12,559 nt of DNA, from NCBI GenBank assembly GCA_023389175.1, contig JAEWEW010000265.1, positions 1-12,559 on the forward strand, written 5' to 3'. Source of the DNA: Pseudomonadota bacterium. GTDB taxonomy: Bacteria; Pseudomonadota; Gammaproteobacteria; Burkholderiales; Burkholderiaceae_E. This document shows positions 1 through 7,076 of this stretch, in pieces. Made by a program: the position numbers and the translations under genes. The notes under the pieces are model-generated. The model searched no databases and was not told the DNA's origin. It saw only the letters and a program-made list of their open reading frames with translations. Numbering within the stretch: position 1 is the first letter of the stretch; every line of letters begins with the position of its first letter.

Positions 1-158
1 CCGATAGCCCGCGTCGGAGCGGCCGTTCAGGCCGCGACTCGCGGGCGGCCCGCCGTTGGCCCGTCCTCAGCGGGAACCGGCCCGGAGGGCCGGCGCGAGC
101 TCATGAGCACTCTCCCGGAGTGCGTTCCTCCCGGGCGTCTCCCAACGGAGCATATTGG
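1..158. other. Intergenic region downstream of mmsB, rich in inverted repeats, no gene seen
   Basis: I see no credible coding sequence here. The stretch holds five close inverted repeats: GCGGCC/GGCCGC at 19-24 and 30-35, GCGGG/CCCGC at 41-45 and 49-53, CCGGCCC/GGGCCGG at 77-83 and 87-93, the palindrome GCTCATGAGC at 99-108, and GCACTC/GAGTGC at 107-112 and 118-123. It lies just past the mmsB stop on the minus strand, so it is where the valine operon should end. No clear T-tract follows any stem on that strand. The region may continue into something left of the window. Confidence 0.5.
77..123 (-). terminator. Candidate transcription end of the valine operon (two hairpins)
   Basis: Read on the minus strand, transcription leaving mmsB meets a 6-bp perfect stem (118-123 with 107-112, 5-nt loop). 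It then meets a 7-bp all-GC stem (87-93 with 77-83, 3-nt loop) followed by TTCCC. The position, 36-82 bp after the stop codon, suits a terminator or an mRNA 3'-end stabiliser. A run of U is missing, so a classical intrinsic terminator is not proved. GC-rich DNA also makes such stems fairly often by chance. Confidence 0.3.
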
Positions 159-1076
159 CTACGCGTCGTGGTGGAAGCGGCGGACGATTGAGGAGAAATC
201 CAGCCCCCCGTTGCCCTCGGCGCTATGCATCGCATAGAGGTTGCGCGCCATGGCGCCGAGCGGCGTGGCCGCCCCGGTGGCGAGCGCCGATTCCATCGCG
301 AGCCCGAGGTCCTTCAGCATCAGGTCGGTACCGAAGCCGCCGGCATAGCCGCGGCCGGCCGGCACGTTCTCCATCACGCCGGGAAGGGGGTTGTACTTCT
401 CGAGCGCCCAGTTGCCGCCGGAGCTGCGGCGCATGATCTCCGAAAGCACCGAGGGGTCCAGCCCATTGGCCAGCCCGAGCGCCAGTGCCTCGCTGGTGCC
501 GATCATGAGGATGCCGAGCAGCATGTTGTTGCACATCTTGGCCGCCTGGCCAGCGCCCGCTCCGCCCGCGTGGAACAGGTTCTTGCCCATCGCCTCGAGC
601 AGCGGCCGCGCCCGATCGAGCGCTGCCGCCTCGCCCCCGATCATGAAGGTGAGCGTCGCAGCGGCGGCGCCGGCGGTGCCGCCGCTGACCGGCGCATCGA
701 GCATCTGCAGGCCCTTGTCGGCCGCCGCCTGGGCGACCAACCGGGACGTGGCGGCGGCGATGGTGCTGCAATCGATCACCAGGGAGCCGGGACGGATCCG
801 CTCGAGCAGCCCGTCGCCGCCGTCGCCGAGGTAGAGTCCGGCTACATGGCGGCTCGCCGGCAGCATGCTGACCACCACCTCGGCGTCCGACACCGCGGCT
901 TCGGCCGACGCGGCGATCGCCAGCCCCTGCGCGCGGGCCTGGTCGCAGGCGGCTGCGGACAGGTCGAAGCCCTGCACCGCATGACCGGCTTTCGCCAGGT
1001 TGGCGGCCATCGGACCGCCCATGTTCCCAAGGCCGATGAAGCCGACGCGGCGTGCCGCTTTTTCGTTCGTTGCCAT
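159..1076 (-). CDS. mmsB: 3-hydroxyisobutyrate dehydrogenase
   Basis: This 305-aa enzyme oxidises 3-hydroxyisobutyrate to methylmalonate semialdehyde with NAD, late in valine breakdown, in the cytosol. The N-terminal Rossmann motif GLGNMG is at residues 15-20. The family substrate-binding motif DAPVSGGTAGA is at 127-137, and the presumed catalytic lysine is Lys180 in GQAAKMCNN. The stretch NPLPGVMENVPA (229-240) followed by GGFGTDLMLKDL is typical of true 3-hydroxyisobutyrate dehydrogenases rather than tartronate-semialdehyde or other beta-hydroxyacid dehydrogenases. Length is normal for the family. The ATG start has GGAGG five bases upstream. It is the last gene of the four-gene minus-strand operon, 20 bp after the hydrolase, and it acts on that enzyme's product. 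Confidence 0.95.
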   Translation of the reverse strand: MATNEKAARRVGFIGLGNMGGPMAANLAKAGHAVQGFDLSAAACDQARAQGLAIAASAEAAVSDAEVVVSMLPASRHVAGLYLGDGGDGLLERIRPGSLVIDCSTIAAATSRLVAQAAADKGLQMLDAPVSGGTAGAAAATLTFMIGGEAAALDRARPLLEAMGKNLFHAGGAGAGQAAKMCNNMLLGILMIGTSEALALGLANGLDPSVLSEIMRRSSGGNWALEKYNPLPGVMENVPAGRGYAGGFGTDLMLKDLGLAMESALATGAATPLGAMARNLYAMHSAEGNGGLDFSSIVRRFHHDA

Positions 1077-1096
1077 GCGTTCCTCCGAAGCTTGGA

Positions 1097-2254
1097 CTAC
1101 CTCAGGTTCTCCAGCGGGTTCTCCCCGGGATAGCGCTGCCTGAAGTGGTCCGCGACCAGCGCGTCGTCCACTTCCTCCAGGCGCGCCGGCTTCCAGCGCG
1201 GCTTGCGATCCTTGTCCACCAGCAGCGCCCGCACGCCCTCGCGGAAATCGTGGTGGGCGCAGCAGCCCACCGCCACGTCGAGCTCGAGCTGGAACACCTC
1301 GCGCAGCGACAGATGCCGCGCCCGCCGCAGCAGCTCGTCGACCAGGCGGGCGGAAGTGGGGCTGCCGTTGCGGAAGTTGCGCGCGGCGATGCCGAGCCAG
1401 GAATCGTCGTCCACCACCGCCGCCATGCGCACCGCGATGTCGGCCAGCGAATCATGTCCGACGAGCAGGTCGATTTCGTCGAAGTGCCGGCGCAGCCGTG
1501 ATCCCGCGGTCGCGCCCTGTCCGGACTGCGCGTCGGCATCGCCGTCGCCCGCCTCTCGGGCCACCGTCTCCAGCAGGTGGCTCAGGTGTCGCGAGTCCGC
1601 CATCGGGTCGGCCTGCCAAGGGCTCTCGCGGATCGCCTTGGTGACCGCACCGCGCGCTGCGTGAGGCAGCCGGTGGTCCGCGAGCCCGACGAACCGGACG
1701 TCGGCCGCGGCGAGCTGGGCGCCGGTGAGTGCGAGAAAACGGCCCAGGCGGCCGGGCATGCGGTTGAGGAACCAGCTGCCGCCCACGTCCGGGAAGAGCC
1801 CGATGCCGATCTCCGGCATCGCCATCCGGGTGCGCTCGGTCACAACGCGGTGGGAGGCTCCGGCGAACAGTCCCAGCCCGCCCCCCATCACGATGCCGTT
1901 GCCCCAGCAGAGCAGGGGCTTGGGATAGGTATGGATCAGGAAATCCAGCCGGTATTCGCGCGAGAAGAACTGGCGCGCGTAGGTGTTGGGCGTATCCGGC
2001 GCGGTGTCGCCGTCCAGCATGCTGCGGTAGAGGTCCATCACGTCGCCGCCGGCACAGAAGGCCTTGTCCCCCTCGCCTTCGAGCAGCACGCCCACCACGT
2101 CGGGATCGGTGGCCCAGCGGGTGAGCTGCGTCTGCAGCATGTCCACCATGGCGAGCGTGAGCGCATTAAGGGTCGCCGGCGAGGCGAGGGTGGCGACGCC
2201 GAACCGCCGGCCGCAGGCGGTGGCGAGTTCGCGGACGCGGATCCCTTCGGCCAT
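1097..2254 (-). CDS. 3-hydroxyisobutyryl-CoA hydrolase (enoyl-CoA hydratase/isomerase family)
   Basis: This 385-aa crotonase-fold enzyme probably hydrolyses 3-hydroxyisobutyryl-CoA to free 3-hydroxyisobutyrate and CoA. AGGD at residues 68-71 and MGGGLGL at 123-129 form the CoA-binding and oxyanion-hole segments. MPEIGIGLFPDVGG (146-159) carries Glu148 and Asp156, the acidic pair spaced as in human HIBCH. FLALTG (173-178) is also as in HIBCH. About 385 aa is the length of HIBCH-type proteins, whereas plain enoyl-CoA hydratases are near 260 aa. The ATG is preceded by GAGGAG at a 6-nt spacing. It sits 21 bp after the isobutyryl-CoA dehydrogenase and 20 bp before mmsB. A generic annotation would call it enoyl-CoA hydratase; length and neighbours favour the hydrolase. 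Confidence 0.88.
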   Translation of the reverse strand: MAEGIRVRELATACGRRFGVATLASPATLNALTLAMVDMLQTQLTRWATDPDVVGVLLEGEGDKAFCAGGDVMDLYRSMLDGDTAPDTPNTYARQFFSREYRLDFLIHTYPKPLLCWGNGIVMGGGLGLFAGASHRVVTERTRMAMPEIGIGLFPDVGGSWFLNRMPGRLGRFLALTGAQLAAADVRFVGLADHRLPHAARGAVTKAIRESPWQADPMADSRHLSHLLETVAREAGDGDADAQSGQGATAGSRLRRHFDEIDLLVGHDSLADIAVRMAAVVDDDSWLGIAARNFRNGSPTSARLVDELLRRARHLSLREVFQLELDVAVGCCAHHDFREGVRALLVDKDRKPRWKPARLEEVDDALVADHFRQRYPGENPLENLR

Positions 2255-2275
2255 CTGCGACTCCTCAGGGCCAGG

Positions 2276-3436
2276 TCAGCGCGGCACGTCGAGGTCCGCC
2301 TTCTCGAGCAGGCGCCGCGCCACGATGACGCGCATGATCTCGTTGGTGCCCTCGAGGATCTGGTGTACCCGCGCGTCGCGCACGTGGCGCTCGAGTGGAT
2401 ACTCGCGGATGTAGCCGTAGCCGCCGTGGATCTGGAGCGCCTCGTTGCAGACGGCGAAGCCGACGTCGGTCGCGAAGCGCTTGGCCATGGCGCAATAGGT
2501 GGTGGCGTCCGGCGCTGCGCTGTCCAGGCGGGTGGCGGCCAGCCGGACCATCTGGCGCGCCGCCACCAGGTTGGTGGCCATGTCGGCGAGCTTGAACTGC
2601 AGCGCCTGGAAGTCCGCGAGCCGTTGGTTGAACTGGCGCCGTTCCAGCATGTGGGCGCGCGCGGCATCGAGCGCCGCCTGCGCCACGCCGACCGAGCATG
2701 CGGCGATGTTGATGCGGCCGCCATCGAGCCCCTTCATCGCGATCCGGAAGCCCTGGCCTTCCTCGCCCAGCCGCTGGCGGACCGGAACCCGCACCCCCTC
2801 GAAGGTGACGGCACGGGTGGGCTGGCTGTTCCAGCCCATCTTCTCCTCCTTGCGGCCATAGCTGATGCCGGGGCTGTCCGCGGCCACGATGAAGGCCGAG
2901 ATTCCGCCGGGTCCGCCGCCCCCGGTGCGCGCCATCACCACCAGCACATCCGTCGATCCGGCGCCGGAGATGAACGCCTTCGCGCCGTCGAGGACATAGT
3001 GGTCGCCGTCGAGCACCGCGCGGGTGCGGATCGAGCCGGCATCCGAGCCTGCCGTCGGCTCGGTGAGGCAGTAGGAGGCGAGCCGCTCGCCGCTAGTCAG
3101 GGCAGGGCACCAGGCCTCGGCGACATCCGATGTCGCGAACGCGCTGATCATCCACGTGGCCATGTTGTGGATGGTGAGGTAGGCGGTGGTGGAGGTGCAG
3201 CCGGCCGCCAGCTCCTCGAAGATCAGGGCGGCGTCGAGCCGCGAGAGGCCAAGCCCGCCATGCTCCGGCGCCGCGTACAGGCCGCAGAATCCCTGCGCGC
3301 CGGCCTTGCCGATCGCCTCGCGCGGGAAGATGGCCTCGGCATCCCAGCGGGCGGCGTCCGGTGCGAACTCGCCCGCCGCGAAATCCCGCGCGCTCTGCTG
3401 GTAGGCGCGCTGGTCGTCGGTCAGCTCGAAATCCAT
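2276..3436 (-). CDS. Isobutyryl-CoA dehydrogenase (acyl-CoA dehydrogenase family, ACAD8-like)
   Basis: This 386-aa FAD enzyme should oxidise isobutyryl-CoA to methacrylyl-CoA, passing electrons to electron-transfer flavoprotein. YCLTEPTAGSDA (122-133) is the family flavin/substrate signature. WNSQPTRAV (202-210) and GLDGGRINIAACSVG (236-250) closely resemble the ACAD8 isobutyryl-CoA dehydrogenase segments. LEGTNEIMR (361-369) holds the presumed catalytic base Glu362. The C-terminal IHGGYGYIREYPLER is a general family motif. The gap to mmsA is only 16 bp, and upstream of the ATG I see only a weak GGG, so translation is probably coupled to mmsA. A short/branched-chain acyl-CoA dehydrogenase acting also on 2-methylbutyryl-CoA is the main alternative. 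The hydrolase and mmsB next door favour valine. Confidence 0.9.
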   Translation of the reverse strand: MDFELTDDQRAYQQSARDFAAGEFAPDAARWDAEAIFPREAIGKAGAQGFCGLYAAPEHGGLGLSRLDAALIFEELAAGCTSTTAYLTIHNMATWMISAFATSDVAEAWCPALTSGERLASYCLTEPTAGSDAGSIRTRAVLDGDHYVLDGAKAFISGAGSTDVLVVMARTGGGGPGGISAFIVAADSPGISYGRKEEKMGWNSQPTRAVTFEGVRVPVRQRLGEEGQGFRIAMKGLDGGRINIAACSVGVAQAALDAARAHMLERRQFNQRLADFQALQFKLADMATNLVAARQMVRLAATRLDSAAPDATTYCAMAKRFATDVGFAVCNEALQIHGGYGYIREYPLERHVRDARVHQILEGTNEIMRVIVARRLLEKADLDVPR

Positions 3437-3452
3437 GCGCCCGGGGACGAGC

Positions 3453-4958
3453 TCAGCGCATGCTGATCGTCGTGTTGACGCCGGAGGCCACCGCGTCGTC
3501 GAACCAGCGAGCGGTGACCGTCTTGGTTTGCGTGTAGAAGAGCACCGCCTGCTTGCCGTAGGGACCGAGATCGCCGAGCTTCGAGCCGCGTGAGCCGGTG
3601 AACGAGAAGAGCGGGATCGGCACCGGAATCGGTACGTTGATGCCGACCTGGCCGACGTCGATCTCCTCCTGGAACTTGCGCGCCACGCCGCCGGAGCGGG
3701 TGAAGATGCCGGTGCCGTTGCCCATGGGATTGCGGTTGATCAGCTCGATCGCCTCGTCCAGGGTATTCACCGACATGGTGCAGAGCACCGGCCCGAAGAT
3801 CTCCTCGTTGTAGATCTTCATCTCCGGCTTCACGCCGGAGAAGACCGTCGGCAGCACGAAGTTGCCCTTCTCGTATCCCTTGACGACCGCGTCCCGGCCG
3901 TCGAGCTCCAGCTTAGCGCCTTCGGAGACGCCTTCCTCGATGAGCGAGAGGATGCGGGAGCGGGCATTGGCGGAGATGACCGGCCCGAGGTCCGCACCCG
4001 GCTCGGTGCCGGCGCTCGTCTTGAGCGCCTTGGCCTTCTGCGCGAGCTCCGGGATCCACTGGGCAGCCTCGCCGACGAAGACCGCGACCGACGAGGCCAT
4101 GCAACGCTGGCCGGCCGCGCCGAAGCTCGCGCCGATCACGGCGTTCAGTGCCTGCTCCTTGGGAGCGTCCGGCATCACCACCACGTGGTTCTTCGCGCCC
4201 ATCATGCACTGCGCCCGCTTGCCGGCCTTGGTGGCGCGCTGGTAGACATGGGTGCCGACCCGCGTGGACCCGACGAACGCGATCGCCTTGATCCCGGGGT
4301 GGTCGCAAAGGCCGTTGACGATGTCCTCGGTGCCGTGGACGACGTTCAGCACGCCGGGCGGTATGCCGGCCTCGAGCGCCAGCTCCGCCAGCTTCATGGT
4401 GGTGAGCGGATCCTGCTCCGAAGGCTTCAGCACGAAGGTGTTTCCGCAGGAGATGGCCATGGGAAACATCCAGAGCGGGATCATCGCCGGGAAGTTGAAC
4501 GGGGTGATTCCGGCGCAGACGCCCAGCGGCTGCAGCAGCGTGTAGGTATCCACGCCGTTGGCGACATTGTTGGCGATCTCGCCCATCTGCAGCGTGCCGA
4601 TGTTCGCGGCCTGCTCCACCACCTCGAGGCCGCGGAAGATGTCGCCTTCGGCATCCGCCAGGGTCTTACCCTGCTCGGAGGTCAGGATGGCCGCGACCTG
4701 CTTCATATTCTCGCGGATCAGTTGCTGGTACTTGAGGAACACCCGGGCACGCGCCCCGATCGGCGTGAAGCGCCACGTCTTGAAGGCGCGCGTGGCCGCA
4801 GCGACGGCGGCATCGAGCTCCTCGCTCGTGGCAAGCGGCACGCGCGCGAGCAGCTCCTGGGTGGCCGGGTTGCGGACGTCGCGCCATTGCCGGGTGCGCG
4901 ACTCGACAAGCTTGCCGTCGATCAGCAGCGGGACGGTGGGGACTGATTTCTCGGACAT
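3453..4958 (-). CDS. mmsA: CoA-acylating methylmalonate-semialdehyde dehydrogenase
   Basis: This 501-aa aldehyde-dehydrogenase-family enzyme converts methylmalonate semialdehyde, NAD and CoA to propionyl-CoA, CO2 and NADH. The nucleophile is Cys286 in [11 protein letters not shown], with the adjacent Arg285 usual for this subfamily. [13 protein letters not shown] (253-265) replaces the E-LGGK segment of hydrolytic aldehyde dehydrogenases, a hallmark of the CoA-dependent methylmalonate-semialdehyde type. [16 protein letters not shown] (151-166) and the C-terminal [11 protein letters not shown] are also typical. The frame stays open upstream to 5132, but the start at 4958 has a full AGGAGG and gives the usual N-terminus [16 protein letters not shown]. 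It is the first gene of the valine operon and is divergent from dctP. IolA-type use in inositol catabolism is possible, but the neighbours argue against it. Confidence 0.95.
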   Translation of the reverse strand: MSEKSVPTVPLLIDGKLVESRTRQWRDVRNPATQELLARVPLATSEELDAAVAAATRAFKTWRFTPIGARARVFLKYQQLIRENMKQVAAILTSEQGKTLADAEGDIFRGLEVVEQAANIGTLQMGEIANNVANGVDTYTLLQPLGVCAGITPFNFPAMIPLWMFPMAISCGNTFVLKPSEQDPLTTMKLAELALEAGIPPGVLNVVHGTEDIVNGLCDHPGIKAIAFVGSTRVGTHVYQRATKAGKRAQCMMGAKNHVVVMPDAPKEQALNAVIGASFGAAGQRCMASSVAVFVGEAAQWIPELAQKAKALKTSAGTEPGADLGPVISANARSRILSLIEEGVSEGAKLELDGRDAVVKGYEKGNFVLPTVFSGVKPEMKIYNEEIFGPVLCTMSVNTLDEAIELINRNPMGNGTGIFTRSGGVARKFQEEIDVGQVGINVPIPVPIPLFSFTGSRGSKLGDLGPYGKQAVLFYTQTKTVTARWFDDAVASGVNTTISMR

Positions 4959-4963
4959 GGCGG

Positions 4964-4969
4964 CCTCCT
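4964..4969 (-). promoter_or_regulatory. Strong ribosome binding site of mmsA (AGGAGG)
   Basis: On the minus strand AGGAGG lies five bases before the ATG at 4958. It fixes the mmsA start there rather than at the upstream start codon at 5132, which would add 58 residues without family resemblance. Confidence 0.85.
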
Positions 4970-5089
4970 GCGGACGATACTGGGATGTTACACACAACGG
5001 CCGATCCGCTCCGGCGCCGGGCGGAACCGCCCTCGGGTCGGCGCCCCCGGATCGGTAAATACCCAGGGGCACGCGGGCATGCGCGAGCG

Positions 5090-5119
5090 TTGCCGTATCC
5101 CGTCCCGCCACTGTACTAT
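5090..5119 (+). promoter_or_regulatory. Candidate sigma70 promoter for the dctPQM operon
   Basis: TTGCCG (5090-5095) and TACTAT (5114-5119) are separated by 18 bp and match the sigma70 -35 and -10 boxes well for such GC-rich DNA. Transcription would start near 5126, leaving an untranslated leader of about 335 nt before dctP. This is inferred by eye, and no mapped start supports it. Confidence 0.35.
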
Positions 5120-5450
5120 CGGCCGCGAACACGGACAGGGGTTTGTACCCGATGTCGTCGCCGTTCCCGCCTCAGCTTCGCCAACCGGCCCGGCGCCGGG
5201 CGTTGCCTCGCCAGGGGTCCCGGGCTGCCATGCGCGGGCTGCCCGGCGCCTGCCCACCGGGCCCGACCGGGCCGTTGCGCCACTATTGCATCGCCGCTTT
5301 TGCCGCTGCCGTCCCGGTCCGGCCGCTGCGATCCCACTGCACCGAGGTCGCTGCCCGACAGGGCGGCGGCCGGGCGCGGGCCCTCGGTTCCGCGCGAGCG
5401 CGGGCCGGTGCCGCGGCCGGATGAGCCGGCCCACCATCCCAACGACATAT

Positions 5451-5454
5451 GGAG
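5451..5454 (+). promoter_or_regulatory. Ribosome binding site of dctP (GGAG)
   Basis: GGAG lies eight bases before the ATG at 5463. It supports that start over the in-frame ATG at 5421, which would place 14 residues in front of an otherwise normal signal peptide. Confidence 0.7.
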
Positions 5455-5462
5455 ACACGAAC

Positions 5463-6464
5463 ATGCTGAAACGAAGGTTCTGCGGACTCGCCGCCGGCGC
5501 CGCGCTGGCCGGACTATTCGCGCTGCCGGGGCTCGCCGGCGCCCAGGAGCCGATCACCCTGCACGGCGCCTCGCAGTTCAACGACGACCATGCCTTCACC
5601 AAGACCATGGTGAGGTTCGGCGAGCTGGTCCAGAAGTACTACGGCAAGCCGGTCAATTTCGTGCTGCACAAGAACAGCGAGCTCGGGCTGGAGAAGCAGT
5701 ACTTCGAGTACATGGCACAGGGCAAGGCGGTCGACTTCGCGGTGGTCTCGCCGGCGCACATGTCGACCTTCTCCAAGGCCGCCCCGTTCATCGACGCGCC
5801 GTTCCTGTTCCGCGACCTGGACCACTGGAACAAGGTGCTGGATGCCGACCTGCTCAAGCCGATCGCCGACGAGATCGCCAAGCGCGCCGATGTGATGCTG
5901 ATCGGCTACGCGGGCGGCGGGGTGCGCAACATCTTCGCCAACAAGCCTGGTTCGAACCTGGCCGACATCAAGGACCTGAAGGTTCGCGTGCAGGGGGCGC
6001 CCATCTGGAGTCGTGCCTTCCAGGCCGCCGGCATGGCGCCTACCGTCATCGCCTACAGCGAGGTCTACAACGCGATCCAGAACGGAGTGATCGCGGCCGG
6101 CGAGAACGAGGCTGCCGGCGTCGAGTCGATGAAGTTCAACGAGGTGGCCCCCAACCTCATGATGACCCAGCACGCGATCACCATCCGGCCGCTCTGCTTC
6201 TCCGGCAAGACCTTCAAGCGGCTGCCGAAGGAGCTGCAGGACGCGGTCGTCAGGGCCGGCAAGGAGGCGGGCGCCTACGGCCGGCAGGTCGAGTCCTCCG
6301 AGGACGGCCAGAAGCTCGACGCGATGGAGAAGGCCGGCAAGCTGAAGCGCATCGCGTTCACGGAGCGCGACAAGATGAAGTCGCTGGTCGATCCGGTGAT
6401 CGCCGCCTATGCCAAGGAGATCGGCGCCGGCGACATCTACGCGAAGATCAACCAGATCAAGTAG
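5463..6464 (+). CDS. dctP: TRAP transporter substrate-binding protein, DctP family
   Basis: This 333-aa periplasmic protein captures an organic acid and delivers it to the DctQM membrane unit. Residues 1-27 form a signal peptide: positive MLKRR, a hydrophobic Ala/Gly/Leu stretch, and an AGA cleavage site before QEP. The mature part shows the DctP pattern. LKVRVQG (172-178) contains Arg175, the position of the conserved carboxylate-binding arginine in this family. EVYNAIQNGVI (200-210) corresponds to the family's E-Y-AL-GV-DG segment, but with AAGEN where DGQEN is usual. Length is normal. It is first in a dctP-dctQ-dctM operon and divergent from the valine operon. Substrate cannot be assigned from sequence; an acid linked to branched-chain catabolism is only an inference from position. 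Confidence 0.93.
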   Translation: MLKRRFCGLAAGAALAGLFALPGLAGAQEPITLHGASQFNDDHAFTKTMVRFGELVQKYYGKPVNFVLHKNSELGLEKQYFEYMAQGKAVDFAVVSPAHMSTFSKAAPFIDAPFLFRDLDHWNKVLDADLLKPIADEIAKRADVMLIGYAGGGVRNIFANKPGSNLADIKDLKVRVQGAPIWSRAFQAAGMAPTVIAYSEVYNAIQNGVIAAGENEAAGVESMKFNEVAPNLMMTQHAITIRPLCFSGKTFKRLPKELQDAVVRAGKEAGAYGRQVESSEDGQKLDAMEKAGKLKRIAFTERDKMKSLVDPVIAAYAKEIGAGDIYAKINQIK

Positions 6465-6475
6465 CGCTTGCGCCG

Positions 6476-6537
6476 CCGGCCGGCCGCGTGCCGGCCGGGT
6501 GACGCTGCTCCGCGGCCGCCCAGGCATGCCGCGGAGC
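6476..6537 (+). repeat. Two tandem perfect hairpins between dctP and dctQ
   Basis: Hairpin 1 pairs CCGGCCGGC (6476-6484) with GCCGGCCGG (6490-6498) around a 5-nt loop. Hairpin 2 pairs GCTCCGCGGC (6507-6516) with GCCGCGGAGC (6528-6537) around an 11-nt loop. Both are perfect, and together they nearly fill the 99-bp dctP-dctQ gap. Neither is followed by a T-tract. Such intercistronic structures commonly protect the 3' end of a binding-protein message, or cause partial termination, so that more binding protein is made than membrane subunits. That role is inferred here. Confidence 0.6.
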
Positions 6538-6563
6538 CCGCTTCCCGCCTCCCTGGAGCACCA

Positions 6564-7076
6564 ATGACCGATGTACCGACGCCCGCGGTCGGCGCGTGGC
6601 GCCGCTTCACCGCGGCATTCGCCGCGTTGCTGAACTGGCTCCTGATCCTGACCGTCGCCGTGCTGATCATCCCGGTGACGATGCAGATCCTCTCGCGCTA
6701 CACGCATCTGATCCCGCCTTACATCTGGACCGAGGAGCTGGCCCGCTTCGTCTTCATCTGGATGATCATGATCGGCGCGATGGTGGGCGTGCGCGAGAGC
6801 ACGCACTTCGACATCGACATCTGGCCGCGGCTGTCGCCGCGCACGGACGCCGCCCTTCGGCTGGTGAGCAACGTGTTCACGCTGGTGTTCGCCCTGGTCT
6901 TCGTCTGGTCCGGCTACGAGTTCACCGCCTTCGCGATCTACCGGATCTCCGAGCTGGCCGAGCTGCCGCTGTGGGTGATCCATATCGCCTGGCCGATGAC
7001 CGGGCTGGCATGGATCGTCTTCCTGGGCGAGAAGTTCGTCGACAACATCCGCGTCCTCGCGGGCAGGCAGGCGTGA
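6564..7076 (+). CDS. dctQ: TRAP transporter small permease, DctQ family
   Basis: This 170-aa inner-membrane protein is the small subunit of the TRAP transporter and pairs with DctM. Four hydrophobic segments are visible, at roughly residues 18-42, 55-75, 92-113 and 131-153. The family signature WTEELARFVFIWMIMIGAMVGVRESTHFDID sits across the second segment: the tryptophan plus EE, then Arg, then a His near the end. The ATG at 6564 has GGAG five bases upstream, and an upstream TTG at 6468 would only add hairpin-encoded residues. The stop codon overlaps the dctM start by one base (TGATG), so the two are translationally coupled, as expected for subunits made in equal amount. Confidence 0.93.
   Translation: MTDVPTPAVGAWRRFTAAFAALLNWLLILTVAVLIIPVTMQILSRYTHLIPPYIWTEELARFVFIWMIMIGAMVGVRESTHFDIDIWPRLSPRTDAALRLVSNVFTLVFALVFVWSGYEFTAFAIYRISELAELPLWVIHIAWPMTGLAWIVFLGEKFVDNIRVLAGRQA

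Larger units (their letters stand above)
4959..5462. other. Divergent intergenic region between mmsA and dctP
   Basis: This 504-bp gap holds the control regions for both the valine operon and the TRAP operon. Visible elements are a sigma70-like promoter facing dctP (5090-5119), an 8-bp inverted repeat CCGATCCG/CGGATCGG (5001-5008 and 5049-5056), the palindrome CCGGCGCCGG (5011-5020), a 14-bp palindrome GCCCGGCGCCGGGC (5188-5201), and a GGGCCGG/CCGGCCC pair (5402-5408 and 5426-5432) close to the dctP ribosome binding site. Facing mmsA, the only -10-like hexamer I can suggest is TAACAT (4985-4990 read on minus), with no good -35. No regulator gene lies in the window. Short reading frames here are Arg/Ala/Pro-rich and match nothing I recognise. 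Confidence 0.6.

Noticed and set aside
1577..3466. A 629-codon open frame on the plus strand across the valine genes
   Set aside because: It is antisense to two clearly recognised genes. Long antisense frames are expected in high-GC DNA with strong third-position bias, and the His/Arg/Glu-rich translation matches no family.
5001..5056. Shared operator between the mmsA-dctP region (CGGATCGG) and the adhC hairpin (CGATCGGTTC)
   Set aside because: Only a short core (GATCGGT) is common, which is easily due to chance in GC-rich DNA.
4959..5132. N-terminal extension of mmsA to an upstream start at 5132
   Set aside because: The 58 extra residues look like translated intergenic DNA, and a full AGGAGG precedes the start at 4958.
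5463..5543. Tat signal or lipoprotein signal in DctP (KRRFC near the N-terminus)
   Set aside because: The residues after the arginine pair do not fit the twin-arginine consensus, and the cysteine at residue 8 lacks a lipobox before it. An ordinary Sec signal peptide with an AGA cleavage site fits.
5514..6983. A 489-codon minus-strand frame opposite dctP and dctQ
   Set aside because: It is a shadow of two well-supported TRAP genes and has no recognisable domain.
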